DNA from: Saccharomyces mikatae IFO 1815
Taxonomy: Eukaryota > Ascomycota > Saccharomycetes > Saccharomycetales > Saccharomycetaceae
Assembly: GCF_947241705.1 (NCBI RefSeq)
Contig: NC_079267.1
Location: 1 to 64,000 of the forward strand
DNA length: 64,000 nt
Direction: 5' to 3'
Within the stretch, counting starts at the first letter, position 1. Every line of letters starts with the position of its first letter. The notes under the pieces were generated by a model. That model made no database searches, was not told the DNA's origin, and worked only from the letters and a program-made list of their open reading frames with translations. Both the position numbers and the translations under genes were made by a program. Of the stretch, positions 1-9,900 are shown in pieces.

Positions 1-123
1 CCACACCCACACCCACACCCCACCACACCCACACCCACACCCACACCCCACCACCCCACACCCACACCCACACCCACACCCACACCCACACACCACACCC
101 ACACCCCACACACACCCACACAC
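1..123. repeat. Terminal telomeric repeat tract
   Basis: Irregular C-rich repeats made of CCCACA, CCACA and CACA units, with occasional runs of four C. This is the C-strand of a budding-yeast telomere of the C1-3A type and is a Rap1-binding substrate. It lies at the very start of the window, so the window begins at a chromosome end or inside its terminal tract. It is shorter than a typical full telomere, probably because the assembly stops within it. Confidence 0.9.
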
Positions 124-280
124 GAACACTTCAACTAGCCCTAAACCTGAGTCAGCCCTATATTAGCCCTAGGTTTTACCCTCTTCGCCTCCTCTTTGCT
201 TACCCGCCTCTTTGCTTACCCTGACTCTCCCCTCCACATTTATTGCTCACGTGATAAAAAACCGGGTAACTATCCTCTCG
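124..280. promoter_or_regulatory. Telomere-adjacent cluster of Tbf1-, Reb1- and Cbf1-type sites
   Basis: An AGCCCTAA word near 137-144 fits the Tbf1 consensus ARCCCTAA, and further AGCCCTA words follow. TTACCCG at 200-206 and CGGGTAA at 263-269 are two Reb1 sites in opposite orientation. Between them, CACGTG at 248-253 reads ATCACGTG on the minus strand, a Cbf1-type site. Tbf1 and Reb1 sites next to telomeres are known to act as anti-silencing boundaries in yeast; that they do so here is inference. Confidence 0.5.
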
Positions 281-371
281 CTTGGAGCACCCCTTTTTTA
301 CACAAAAATTGATGGCCCGATCTGTTTCGATCATAAAAGAGGATTATAATGACTACAAAATATCGTTGATG

Positions 372-658
372 TGCCGCAGCAACTGTCTCCTGGCTTTACC
401 GCAGAGCTCTTTCAAACCGAATCTGGCACATTTTATGTTCGTAGGCCACCAAAAAAGAATCGCTCACTACTCCTACTGCACGCCTTTCCCCACTCTCATG
501 AATGCGGGAGCAAAATCGCGCCTTCCACAAGCGAAGAATATTCAGTAATCTGCATGGACTCAGTTGCTTATGGCCTGTCGGATGCACCTGTGGGGACTAC
601 TGCCTACAGCCGTTACTCCAAGAATGAGACGCCGAAAAAAGAAAGTGATCTTTAACTG
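372..658 (+). pseudogene. Relic of an alpha/beta-hydrolase (haloacetate-dehalogenase-like) gene
   Basis: One frame reads a recognisable N-terminal piece of an alpha/beta-hydrolase: a strand TESGTFYVRRPP, then LLLLHAFPHSHE (the family's hydrophobic strand plus the HGFP-type oxyanion loop, G changed to A), then a strand like VICMDSVAYGLSDAP, the usual position of 'D-RGYG-SD-P', and a YSK word. The reading then stops and nothing of the catalytic-serine half is visible, so fewer than 100 of roughly 300 residues remain. No ATG opens the frame. It sits between the telomere and an LTR, well outside the Y' coding part, so I read it as a captured subtelomeric gene fragment. The family call rests on motif order only; the substrate is unknown. 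Confidence 0.5.
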
Positions 659-780
659 TTTCCTTTGAAATAGTAGGTCCCGAACTATCGAAAAAATGCT
701 AGCCGCTTCACCTTTGACTGGCATCTCTAGCCTTGATTCTTGGATTCATTGCACCGTAGGACCTTTTTAAAAAAATCTTC

Positions 781-1054
781 TGTTGATAACGACTGGTTTA
801 GTAACTTGTAATAATTAAGAATAAGTCGTTCCTTCTTAATTTATATAAGAGAGGTATATAAAACACATGCTGATTATTGTGTTGAACCCAATGGTTCAGA
901 CATGATTCGGGACATTCATGATAACTCATCTTCTTATATACTAAGTTCTGGACAACTAATAGATCTTTATCTTACTACTGCAGGAAACCCCAATATTAGA
1001 ATTTGCCTAATCTAATTTATGCAAAGAGCGTAGTTGTAATCACTTATTCCAACA
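781..1054 (+). mobile_element. Solo LTR of a Ty (Ty1/copia-type) retrotransposon, copy 1
   Basis: A 274-bp segment beginning TGTTG and ending CCAACA, the usual ends of yeast Ty LTRs. It is clearly related along its whole length to the segment at 20948-21239. The 5 bp on each side are similar but not identical, consistent with an aged target-site duplication. There is no internal coding region. The family is uncertain: it does not look like Ty1/Ty2 delta or Ty3 sigma as I remember them, and a Ty4/Tsu4-like origin is a guess. It is an old remnant. Confidence 0.65.
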
Positions 1055-1350
1055 TTTTCGAACCAACAATGATATTGGATATCCTCTGTTCATATTGTAC
1101 GTTAAAGAGCCGTTCGGAGGGAAACAGGCGTAAGCCAGGTCTTTGCTCAACAGTGATTCTTTGCCGCACTCTCCAGTCATATTTTCCCCGTTAATTTTTG
1201 ACTATCATATCCTATTTGCAACTAAATCTTCTCGTTTATAATTTTTGACTTTACTTTAAGTACAGTAAAAATATATCAAGGGAAAATATATACTGTTTGT
1301 AGTTAAGCGGTCCAAGAAGTATTTGTACGCAAACTAACTTTTTTGCATTG
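1055..1350. other. Intergenic stretch with no recognised feature
   Basis: Mostly AT-rich DNA between the solo LTR and the RidA relic. A short plus-strand open frame (1003-1194) starts inside the LTR and shows no family features. I see no conserved element here. Confidence 0.4.
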
Positions 1351-1575
1351 TTAACTGTTTTCAAAGGCAGTAACATCCATTTCAATTTGAGCACCTAAAG
1401 GCATTCTACCTACCACAGCCGTGCCAGCAGCTCTATCGGCTTGAGAATAGTTGGTGCAAACCGCATGTAAGTCTTCGTAATACTTTTATGTTCAAGATTA
1501 AAGCTAGATGACTCCGAAGTGTTCATCACATTCTGAGCAACTCACACTGATCTTCTCCAATGCCCTTTCTTTCCG
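1351..1575 (-). pseudogene. Relic of a RidA/YjgF/UK114-family gene (3' part)
   Basis: On the minus strand, the last 40 or so codons before a TAA at 1351-1353 read as the C-terminal end of the RidA (YER057c/HMF1) family: a KYYEDLHAVCTNY segment, an R-A-A-G-T-A-V strand, then MPLGAQIEMDVTAF, matching the family ending 'R-xx-V-x-A-LPLGA-VEIE-x-A'. Upstream, to about 1575, a short stretch resembles the helix ALEKISVS but in another frame and interrupted. RidA proteins deaminate reactive enamine/imine intermediates. Fewer than half of the roughly 130 residues survive, so this is a fossil gene. It lies between a solo LTR and the Y' element. Confidence 0.55.
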
Positions 1576-1712
1576 CCAGTTTGTTTTCAACTATTAAGGA
1601 ATCTGACCAGAAACAAAAACAAATCCATTTTGTTTTTTTCACTTTTTCTTGAAACTTAGAACAAAACATATACTACACAATACACAATCAGCAACAGTCG
1701 TAACAACGTCCA

Positions 1713-4700
1713 TCACTCTCCAACTTCTCTGCTCGAATCTCTACATAATAATATATCAATTTTACCGTCTGGAACATCATCGCTACCTAGCTCTTTGTGA
1801 ACCGCTACCATCAGCATGTACAGTGGTACTTTCGTGTTATCTGCAGCGAGAACTTCGACGTTTGCCAAATCAAGCCAATGTGGTAATAACCACACCTCCG
1901 AGATCTGCTCCAAAAGATACTCCAGTTTCTGCCGAAATATTTTATTGTAGAACAAGCCTATCAGCATCGAGAGGAAAGGCGTCCAATGCGGCGGTTTAGA
2001 TGGGATAACTCCCAGCGCAATCTGTTCCCGCAAGTGCATTCCTAAACTTAATTCATACCTGTTCCTCAGCTGTTGATGATGCCTGCAAAATTGCAGCTTG
2101 ACGTACTGCGGACCCTGCAGTCCAGCGCTTGTCATAGAACGCAAACGCTGAAAAACTCCAAGTTTCTCGAGTGCCTCCACAACGACCGTATCGTCTTTTG
2201 CCTCCCATTCTTCCTGGCACTTTTTTTCGTCCCAGTTCAAAAAGTACTGCAGCACCTCCGTCTTTGATTCACGCAAGTTGCTCCATACTTTGAAATACAA
2301 CTCTTTGATTTGCCTTCCAGACATGCGGAAAACTCGGCTCCCTTGCTTGCCTCTTGTCGAATCCAGTACACTAATTGTTTCTCTTCTTCTAGTAATAGCC
2401 AGGTACCAAGCATATTTTTTTTGTATCTGAGAGTAGATCTCTCTCTTTTTTACGGTAAAAAATCTCAAATATCCAACAGGGTCCCCATGATATGGCTCAA
2501 TATCTTCCAAGTATTCTTTGTATTCCTCGTCGTTTCGCAGCATTCTCTCCACAGCTAGTGCTTCCCAAGCTATCCTCCGATACGATACTTTCTGGCGAGC
2601 CCAGCAGACGCAGAGCTCGAACATTTTTTGACAGCCCTTGCATAATCCGTATTGTGTGAATACTCCCTCTGGGCAGAAGTATATATCGATACCATACAGG
2701 AAAAGATGTTTAATTTCATCGGACCGAAAGCCAAGAAACTCTAATACATTCATATTCTCAGAAGTATTGGGAAATTGTGCTTTCAGTTTCTTTCTCTCTA
2801 GCGAGACCATTTGACTTCCTTTCCGCTTATATGGCTCTTTATCAATGTCAGTGGCTGGATGGAATCTATTACTCTCAGCATTTCCACCTGTATTGGAGTC
2901 CTCGTTGGTGCTAGCAGTGGTACTGGCGGTGGTAGTAGCACTAGTCCTGGCGTTGGTGCTGGCGGTGGTAACAGCACTAGTCCTAGCATTGGTGCTGGCG
3001 GTGGTAACAGCACTAGTCCTAGCATTGGTGCTGGCGGTGGTAACAGCACTAGTCCTAGCATTGGTGCTGGCGGTGGTAACAGCACTAGTCCTAGCATTGG
3101 TACTATCAGCAGTATTAGCACTAGTCCTAGCATTGGTGCTGGCGGTGGTAACAGCACTAGTCCTAGCATTGGTGCTGGCGGTGGTAACAGCACTAGTCCT
3201 AGCATTGGTGCTGGCGGTGGTAACAGCACTAGTCCTAGCATTGGTGCTGGCGGTGGTAACAGCACTAGTCCTAGCATTGGTACTATCAGCAGTATTAGCA
3301 CTAGTCCTAGCATTGGTGCTGGCGGTGGTAACAGCACTAGTCCTGACGTTGGTGCTGGCGGTGGTAACAGCACTAGTCCTAGCATTGGTACTATCAGCAG
3401 TATTAGCATCAGTATTAGCATTGGTACTATCAGCAGTATTAGCATTAGTGCTAGCATTAGTACTGGCATTGGTGCTAGCATTAGTACTGGCGTTAGTGCT
3501 AGCATTGGTGCTAGCATTAGTACTAGCATTGGTACTAGCATTGGTACTAGCATTGGTACTATCATGAATGCCCGCGTTGCTGTCCTCATCGCTGCTGCAA
3601 TAATCTCTGTACCTGTCACTACTACTTCTCTCTTGTGAACTAGACGGTAACGCAGCAACCGACATGGAGGCTGTGGCCTGATTTTCAGCCAATCTGTCCA
3701 TTCTCTTTATCAGTTCCACTGTGTCTGCCGACAGGTCCGTCCTGGAGCCACAGCATCCAACATGCTGGCCCTTTTTTCCTTTCTTTGATTCAAGTCCATA
3801 AAACTCGCGTACCTGTTCGGTTATACAGCCTTCCTTAATTGGTGATAATTCACCCCTACGATTCCTTGCCGCCCAACTGTTTTTTCTAGATAATAGATAA
3901 CAGAGGCCTCCTTCTCTTAGTCTTCCCACGCCTTGAATGAGCTCAATAATATTAAGTCTATTATCAAGCGTGATCACCATCATCAATTCCTTAATGTCAA
4001 TTCCTTCAGTCACTAATTTTGTTCCGATGAGAACTCGCATGCCACCGTCAGTGACAAACTCCTCCGTGCGAGACACCTTTTCCGCAGCACCCAGCTTCCC
4101 GTGTATCCATACCACCTTGAAATACTCCCTCCAAGAGCAGGCCAGTTCTTCCACTTGTTTGGTTGTGCTAGCAATTACAATGGCCTTCGACTCTGGTTCA
4201 GTTTCAAACAGGGCTAAAAGAAGCTTCAGTGCTTCTTCGGGAGGTGATTCCACTTTTTTCCAAATTTTATGCACATGCCCTAAAGGCACCTCAGATTTCT
4301 CCTTAATCAGATTGAACATCTGTGTGGGATAGCTGGATAAACCCCTGCTGAGGTCTTCCGACCGTTTGAGCTCGTTGATGTCCATCGATTTCTTGCTCAG
4401 TCCCGTAAGCCCTATGCGCTGCAACGCAGCATCAGCTACAGCCTCAGGTGCTGTGCCGCTCAAAAAGATTGCTTTCTCGAAAGCGTCAAAATCGAGGTTC
4501 CTTATGCCCCCAAATTGCGGCTGCCGGTAGACCTCCGTTTCCAAGTTGTGAAACTCATCTACAATGAGGTAACCCAACTTTACATTGTTGGTCCTAAAGG
4601 TGCACTCAACAATATTATCCCACCCAGCTATCCTGTCTGTGAAGTTGGCGCTAGCAAGGTCATCGTAGATCCCCACGTATAAATCAGTAACACCATCGTA

Positions 4701-7325
4701 ACCCTCTTCAATAAAGTTTCTTACAGTGGCCACATTCAAGCAACCGCCTCGGCGCAACCTGATCATGCAATTAGCAAGCAACACTGTGTACGGTACAAAC
4801 AGAAACGACACATGTTTCACGTCGCTCTTGGACGCGAGTGCTATTAAGGGAAGATGAAACAACTCCGTCTTACCATAGCCCGGTGAGGCTTGTACTGCCA
4901 CAGAGGGTGTGTCTGCCATGTATATTTCATAACATAAGCGCAACTGATGCAAGTCCCTGAATTCAAAGGATCTGCCAAAAAGTTTCCGACCTGCGACGAG
5001 GATATCGTTTGTGCTCTTGGGCTCTCGGGGCCTTTTTCGCGTTGCACTCAAAAAATTTTGATGATGATCTGAACTCGCTTCGCCTGCTACTGCTGCTACT
5101 ACATCTCTCGCATTCCGAGTACTGGAGAAGGAACAATGGTAGTCTCTTTCAAGGCCTAACCATTGAATCCAGCGCTCGGAAGCTCGCTCCTGCAATAAAG
5201 TGGCGGTCGTTCCACTGACACTGGTTAACGAAAAGGAATCCACACCGTAAATGTTTCGCCCTGTTTGAACGGAATGGTTGGCCATGAGTTCACTCGTCGC
5301 CGACTCGTACAAATCTGTTTCAAATCTGCTACCTACGCAGTGCCGCCCTAGGGCAATCAACCCCTGGCGCATCTCCCGAAAATTCAGCTTCTGAGGTGCA
5401 TTCTTCGGAAGTTCCCTCATGTACTGTCGAAAAGTTGCATATTCAACGAGACAGCCCTTAGCGGTATTCAGAAACATGTAGGAATACAAAACTATCCTCG
5501 AAGTATCTCGATTTGTTACTTGATTTGGATCCTCAAACCCCACGACATCCATCCAAGGATCGTGTTTAAAGGCGTCATAACTGTTACCAAGCGCACATAT
5601 CTGCATTTGCCTTAGCACAGTGACAAAGTAAAACAAGTAATCTGAAGTGAGTCCGTCAAGTGTCTTTAGTCGAGGCTCCGATGAACCGTTCTTGTTATAA
5701 TCAGTGTATAGTTGGATGCGCCTTGTTATATCGTCGACGTATACGTTGCGCTGAGGACCGGCAAAAGCGAGTAGCTGAAGCTCTGGATACCGGTAAGGGT
5801 ATCCTACGGCAAAATGGATCATCCACATAAGTGGCACCGTAAGCTCGTCAATTGCAACAGCCACTTTATTTTTAAGAGCCGCGGTCATTTTGTTAGTATC
5901 TCTTCTCAACTTTGGCAGCACAATTTCACGATATTTAACAGGTATCATTTGAAGAAAAGAATCGTTTTCCAGATACTCGTCAATTCCTCGCTTTGGCTCT
6001 CTGAACAACACGTCTCGATTACGCAAAATGAGACTGGCAATATCAACCACTGTAGGCATATAAAAGCAATTGTTCAACTCTTCCCAAAGGTTGTCAAACT
6101 GAGCCTTGCATGCAAAGTAAAAGCTGCGGACATACTCGCGATTAAACAGTTTTCCACATACTGATATACCATCAGAAGAAGGTACCAAAGTTATTCTATA
6201 AGAGTCCTTCAGCGCGGTTTCCTGTGCTACTTCGTGGTACAGAATTTTGATCCATTTCCACATCGCAACGCCGTTGTTGTCATCAAATATATCTAAATCC
6301 TTTGCGGTGCAAGCACAAGAAGACACCAATAAAGCTTTCACGGCATCTAGTGTTTTTCTGAGCCTTCGTGGAGTGTTAGGACTGCGCAACTTGCATACTT
6401 TTAAGCCATGTTCGTCCACAGAGGGAATAACGGATTGTTCATTCGCAACAGATAGATCTTCTTCCTCACCAGCACCACCACGGGGTCCCGCCCCAAAATT
6501 AAGCGCACATGCTCGCAAGATAATATGCAAAATATCACCCAATCCGTCTTTTTTGTTCATCATATCGTTACATATCTGTGAAAAGTACTTTATCTCAGTG
6601 GGTTTACGTGGGCATAGATCACGTTTCAGCCGCTCTGTGTCGACTTTCTTACCGCCAGGTAAACTTGCTTGATATGCGGAAAAAATCGAAAGCTCATTTA
6701 CGTGTAGTAACAAAAACATGTAGGGTGCCAAATTGTATCCATATTTCCTTATGGTGCTTTTCTGAAGACTCCTTACAATAGGCGTGCCAGAAACAAAGTT
6801 GGTGAAAGTACGCATCGTAGAGCTGTCGTTCGGCCTGGAACTCGCAGTTTCGTAACAACGTTCCAGGACACGAAAACTCAACTCACTATAGTATCCTCTG
6901 TTGAGGTAAAAAAGAGAAAGGATATCGTAATCTTTCCTATTAAATTTCAAAGTATGTACTTGAAACAACGTGTAGACCATCAAGTTGATTTTCTTGGGAA
7001 TAAGATACTTTGAAGGGATGGGTCCGCTCTGGAAATCTGGTTCGTCTTCAACAAACGTCAGAAACTTTTGTACATTTTTTTTAACCATGACGGGAATGAC
7101 AATTTTTTCAAAAGATCTTTTCCTATCCATTGCATCGGTTCTGTATTTTACCACCTTGATTAGGCTAGACTTTTCGTCTTCGTAGAATGATCGCACTTCC
7201 GTGCGGATCGATTCAAATAAAGTTATTGAGTGACAATGTACCAAGTCGTTTTTGTTATTTAGAGCGGACTCAAACTCCTCAAAGTTTGCTTTTTCAAACT
7301 TACGCTTATCGGAAATTTTCATTTT
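1713..7325 (-). CDS. YRF1: Y' element helicase (YRF1 family)
   Basis: A very long frame closely matching the S. cerevisiae Y' helicases (about 1860 residues). It opens at 7421, but the first codon there is GTG and the first in-frame ATG is 7323-7325, used here as the start (1870 residues). Upstream similarity to the YRF1 N-terminus continues in another frame, so the true 5' end may be spliced or damaged. Helicase motifs are present: Walker A GYGKTEL, DEFH box VDEFHN, motif V region [10 protein letters not shown] and motif [12 protein letters not shown]. The middle third carries a Ser/Thr/Asn/Ala-rich array of 12-residue repeats. The C-terminus ends SSREVGE as in YRF1. It is a superfamily-2 DNA helicase, induced in telomerase-negative survivors. 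The array makes it slightly longer than the usual copy. Confidence 0.9.
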   Translation of the reverse strand, partial: KMKISDKRKFEKANFEEFESALNNKNDLVHCHSITLFESIRTEVRSFYEDEKSSLIKVVKYRTDAMDRKRSFEKIVIPVMVKKNVQKFLTFVEDEPDFQSGPIPSKYLIPKKINLMVYTLFQVHTLKFNRKDYDILSLFYLNRGYYSELSFRVLERCYETASSRPNDSSTMRTFTNFVSGTPIVRSLQKSTIRKYGYNLAPYMFLLLHVNELSIFSAYQASLPGGKKVDTERLKRDLCPRKPTEIKYFSQICNDMMNKKDGLGDILHIILRACALNFGAGPRGGAGEEEDLSVANEQSVIPSVDEHGLKVCKLRSPNTPRRLRKTLDAVKALLVSSCACTAKDLDIFDDNNGVAMWKWIKILYHEVAQETALKDSYRITLVPSSDGISVCGKLFNREYVRSFYFACKAQFDNLWEELNNCFYMPTVVDIASLILRNRDVLFREPKRGIDEYLENDSFLQMIPVKYREIVLPKLRRDTNKMTAALKNKVAVAIDELTVPLMWMIHFAVGYPYRYPELQLLAFAGPQRNVYVDDITRRIQLYTDYNKNGSSEPRLKTLDGLTSDYLFYFVTVLRQMQICALGNSYDAFKHDPWMDVVGFEDPNQVTNRDTSRIVLYSYMFLNTAKGCLVEYATFRQYMRELPKNAPQKLNFREMRQGLIALGRHCVGSRFETDLYESATSELMANHSVQTGRNIYGVDSFSLTSVSGTTATLLQERASERWIQWLGLERDYHCSFSSTRNARDVVAAVAGEASSDHHQNFLSATRKRPREPKSTNDILVAGRKLFGRSFEFRDLHQLRLCYEIYMADTPSVAVQASPGYGKTELFHLPLIALASKSDVKHVSFLFVPYTVLLANCMIRLRRGGCLNVATVRNFIEEGYDGVTDLYVGIYDDLASANFTDRIAGWDNIVECTFRTNNVKLGYLIVDEFHNLETEVYRQPQFGGIRNLDFDAFEKAIFLSGTAPEAVADAALQRIGLTGLSKKSMDINELKRSEDLSRGLSSYPTQMFNLIKEKSEVPLGHVHKIWKKVESPPEEALKLLLALFETEPESKAIVIASTTKQVEELACSWREYFKVVWIHGKLGAAEKVSRTEEFVTDGGMRVLIGTKLVTEGIDIKELMMVITLDNRLNIIELIQGVGRLREGGLCYLLSRKNSWAARNRRGELSPIKEGCITEQVREFYGLESKKGKKGQHVGCCGSRTDLSADTVELIKRMDRLAENQATASMSVAALPSSSQERSSSDRYRDYCSSDEDSNAGIHDSTNASTNASTNASTNASTNASTNASTNASTNASTNASTNANTADSTNANTDANTADSTNARTSAVTTASTNVRTSAVTTASTNARTSANTADSTNARTSAVTTASTNARTSAVTTASTNARTSAVTTASTNARTSAVTTASTNARTSANTADSTNARTSAVTTASTNARTSAVTTASTNARTSAVTTASTNARTSAVTTASTNARTSATTTASTTASTNEDSNTGGNAESNRFHPATDIDKEPYKRKGSQMVSLERKKLKAQFPNTSENMNVLEFLGFRSDEIKHLFLYGIDIYFCPEGVFTQYGLCKGCQKMFELCVCWARQKVSYRRIAWEALAVERMLRNDEEYKEYLEDIEPYHGDPVGYLRFFTVKKREIYSQIQKKYAWYLAITRRRETISVLDSTRGKQGSRVFRMSGRQIKELYFKVWSNLRESKTEVLQYFLNWDEKKCQEEWEAKDDTVVVEALEKLGVFQRLRSMTSAGLQGPQYVKLQFCRHHQQLRNRYELSLGMHLREQIALGVIPSKPPHWTPFLSMLIGLFYNKIFRQKLEYLLEQISEVWLLPHWLDLANVEVLAADNTKVPLYMLMVAVHKELGSDDVPDGKIDILLCRDSSREVGE
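2896..3570. repeat. Y' minisatellite, 36-bp and 12-bp units, inside the helicase ORF
   Basis: About a dozen 36-bp units (typically with GGCGGTGGTAACAGCACTAG) are interspersed with variants containing ATCAGCAGTATTAG. At the 3' side on the plus strand they give way to simpler 12-bp units of the ATTGGTACTAGC kind. Every unit is a multiple of 3, so the minus-strand helicase frame stays open and encodes [12 protein letters not shown]-like repeats. Long open frames on the other strand and frames in this interval are by-products of the repeat. Confidence 0.9.
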
Positions 7326-7421
7326 ATTTTTGTAAGTTTCGAAATTAACAATAGTATGTTGATTGTTATGCTTTTTGACAAGAAATCCATCAATATAAAC
7401 AAAAGATTGTCCAGTTTCCAC

Positions 7422-8263
7422 CCTATCATCATCTAGGAATGCAATTGAGCTACTCTATTGAGAAGATGCAGAATTATGTAATGAGCACCCAAAAGAAAAA
7501 GACCTCTGCTACACAAGTGCAAATCTCCAGCAGCAACAAAGCACAGTTAATAAAAAATCCCATCAAGATTAGCCACTGACCCCTTCAAGCACAACATAGA
7601 AAACAGAGAGATATCCGTTTCTTCCTGAGGATCGTCATTCATCGCTTGATTTCCGGCCTGCAAAAATAAAGTAGTAGGTACGTACTTTCTTTTTCAACTT
7701 CCATGTTTGTGCGTAGTATCTCAATCTGTCTGCTTAGTCGAGGAGAACCAGGATTCTGTTCATTGCTCAAGCCGCTTCGTGGATGTTCTCTTGGTTACTT
7801 AAACATGAACCAGTTGGTCGCTTCAAGAAATTATGCGCTCAGCCTGCAGCTTCTTCCGCTCTCGAAAAGACCAATATAATAAAAACTTATGAATTACATT
7901 TCCTTATTAGGTATATGACCTTACGCTTCGAAGTAAGGTAGACCTTTTTGGCGCACCTATATATATAACGCGTCAGAAAACCTTCTCCAAAAATTTCCCG
8001 TAACTTCTCCGACGCTCCCCCTCAAGAAAAAAGAAAAATATATTACCCTGCTTAATAAGAAAATACGTATCAAGTTACTTCCTTGGTGCAATATCCCACT
8101 ATAAAAAAATTCCTTGACGCCAGATCTTCGGCCACAATTTGCGTCCCCAAGTGCCTAAACAGGAAATAATGACAGCTTTCGTACAGAGTTACTTCCACGG
8201 TGCAATATGTCCCTACGGCGTTGTCTAATACCATCCAGCGTGCAATAAGGTAACATATATATA
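7422..8263. other. X-proximal non-coding part of the Y' element
   Basis: The first bases on the coding side retain YRF1-like N-terminal coding similarity out of frame with the ORF. The rest is non-coding. A 21-bp direct repeat with two mismatches occurs at 8074-8094 and 8188-8208 (GTTACTTCC-N2-GGTGCAATAT). A TATATATA run near 7961-7968 could serve as a TATA element for the Y' transcript. No separate gene is visible. Confidence 0.6.
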
Positions 8264-8496
8264 CACCACACCCACACACACACCACACCCACACCCACAC
8301 ACCACACCCACACCACACCCACACCCACACACCACACCCACACCCACACCCACACCACACCCACACCACACCACACCCACACCACACCCACACCACACCC
8401 ACACCCACACACCACACCCACACACCACACCCACACCCACACACACCACACCCACACCACACCCACACCCACACACCCACACCCACACACCACACC
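8264..8496. repeat. Internal telomeric (C1-3A) repeat tract between Y' and X
   Basis: About 230 bp of CCCACA, CCACA and CACA units with the same composition as the terminal tract. This is the normal junction between a Y' element and the X element and is the trace of Y' acquisition by recombination at a former telomere. Open frames across it on either strand are low-complexity artefacts. Confidence 0.92.
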
Positions 8497-8878
8497 CATC
8501 ACCATCATCACTATCACCATCACCATCACCATCACCATCACCATCACACCCACACATCACCACCATCACTACCATCATCACTACCACCATCACTATCACC
8601 ATCACCATCACCATCACTATCACTATCACCATCACCATCACTATCAATACCATCACTATCATCACCATCATCACCATCACCATCATCACCATCACCATCA
8701 TCACCATCACTACCACCATCACTATCAATACCATCACTAACCCTACCACCATCATCATCACCATCACCCATCACTACCACCATCACTACCACCATCACTA
8801 CTACCATCACCATCACTACCATCACCATCACTACCACCATCACCATCACCATCACCATCACCATCACCATCACTATCA
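8497..8878. repeat. CAC/CAT microsatellite between the internal telomeric tract and X
   Basis: About 380 bp built almost only from CAC, CAT, TAC and TAT triplets, mostly CACCAT hexamers. There is internal higher-order duplication: a block containing ATCACTATCAATACCATCACTA occurs near 8637 and again near 8717. It follows the telomeric tract with only a short mixed zone. I do not recall an array this long from S. cerevisiae X elements. It codes for nothing credible. Confidence 0.9.
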
Positions 8879-9330
8879 TGAGAAGTACACACTTACTTAC
8901 CCTATCTCTAACCCTACTATCAGCCCTACCTCGCTGTCTAACCCTACCTCTCCAACTCCAACCCCACTGCCCTAACTTACCCTACCTGCTCCTCCACTGC
9001 CTACGCTCTCCATCTGCCATCCTTCACATCTCATCACTACTCCATATCCACCACTCAACCACCACTTCCACTTATCCTACCATCTACCATCTACCTCTAC
9101 AACATACCTAACATAATATGTAAACATCCAAACGTAAACAATCATATGTAAACATCGAAACGTAAACAATCAAATGTAAACAATCACACCTAACATCATA
9201 TCCTAGCACTACTCCCCATCCCACCTCTAACCACACCTAGCTACCTCACCACAATATCAACACCTGCCATGCCTTCTTCTTTTCCATGATAGCTCCCCAT
9301 ACGCCTACGGATGCTAAGAATACACTACTC
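8879..9330. repeat. X element combinatorial repeats (STR region)
   Basis: Many CCCTA/ACCCTA words between about 8895 and 8990, typical of the Tbf1-rich subtelomeric repeats. They are followed by three copies of an AAACGTAAACAATC/ATGTAAACA-type unit at about 9118-9188, and by a segment near 9300 (ACGCCTACGGATGCTA) resembling the S. cerevisiae X repeat next to the core. Tbf1 binding here would limit the spread of silencing. Confidence 0.7.
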
Positions 9331-9900
9331 CCATCCTACTCATCTTACCCAACTCCCTTCTGCCACACTGCCGCACTGCTCCTCATCCTCATCCTCACCT
9401 CTTACTCAGTTGCCATGGTTACCACTATACATCACCATACACGGCGCTTACCTCAGCGCTTTACACCCTATGCCATTTACCCATAAAACCCACCTTTATT
9501 CTTATTTTAGTACTTATAATATATTCTACAGACTCAGATATCATATAAATGCACTTACTTGCATCTAATATTACCTATTCTTCCACATTCTGTCTACTCA
9601 TTATATACATATATTTCTTATAATCATAAAAAATCACCTCAATAATCACCAAAATATAAAAATATCTCAATCATGAATCCTACTGAGTTAACACATCCTA
9701 TATTAACACTGTTCCCACCATTATGGTAGATTAAACAACGGATTTACTTTGAACACTTCCGTGGTGCTACATCGTTCTAATATTCAACACATATACCGAC
9801 GCTACATTAAAACTTGAGAATTCACCTTCTCATCCTAATACCCTTCGTTCAATTTATTATAGTGTAGCAATAGTCCATACTCATATCATCCTAATCTTTC
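9331..9900. repeat. X core element
   Basis: The segment around 9441-9490 (ACGGCGCTTACCTCAGCG followed by ACCCTATGCCATTTACCCATAA) matches the S. cerevisiae core X as I remember it, and the AT-rich continuation with AAAAATCACCT near 9628 also fits. The core carries an Abf1 site and normally an ARS; I could not pick out an exact ARS consensus. The inner edge is approximate. Confidence 0.75.
9431..9443 (+). promoter_or_regulatory. Abf1 site of the X core
   Basis: ATCACCATACACG is an exact match to RTCRYNNNNNACG, at the place where the S. cerevisiae X core carries its Abf1 site. Abf1 here contributes to subtelomeric silencing and ARS function. Confidence 0.75.

Larger units (their letters stand above)
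1640..8263. repeat. Y' subtelomeric element (long form)
   Basis: A repeat unit of about 6.6 kb holding the Y' helicase ORF (minus strand, reading toward the telomere), its internal minisatellite and about 0.85 kb of flanking DNA on the X side. It is followed directly by internal telomeric repeats, the standard Saccharomyces order telomere-Y'-TG tract-X. The outer boundary is uncertain: similarity to the S. cerevisiae Y' as I remember it begins near the 3' end of the ORF, while 124-1640 holds other material. The size fits Y'-long. Y' elements spread by recombination and can maintain telomeres in survivors lacking telomerase. Confidence 0.85.

Noticed and set aside
1649-1999. Plus-strand frame of 116 codons over the 3' end of the helicase
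   Set aside because: Mostly antisense shadow of the conserved Y' coding sequence.
2798-3658. Long open frames on both strands over the Y' minisatellite (2798-3658 minus, 2811-3638 plus, 2845-3567 plus)
   Set aside because: Every repeat unit is a multiple of three, so all frames tend to stay open. Only the helicase frame continues on both sides with conserved sequence.
8070-8879. Cys/Gly/Val- and Met/Val-rich open frames on the minus strand
   Set aside because: They are pure translations of telomeric and CAC/CAT repeats and have no independent support.
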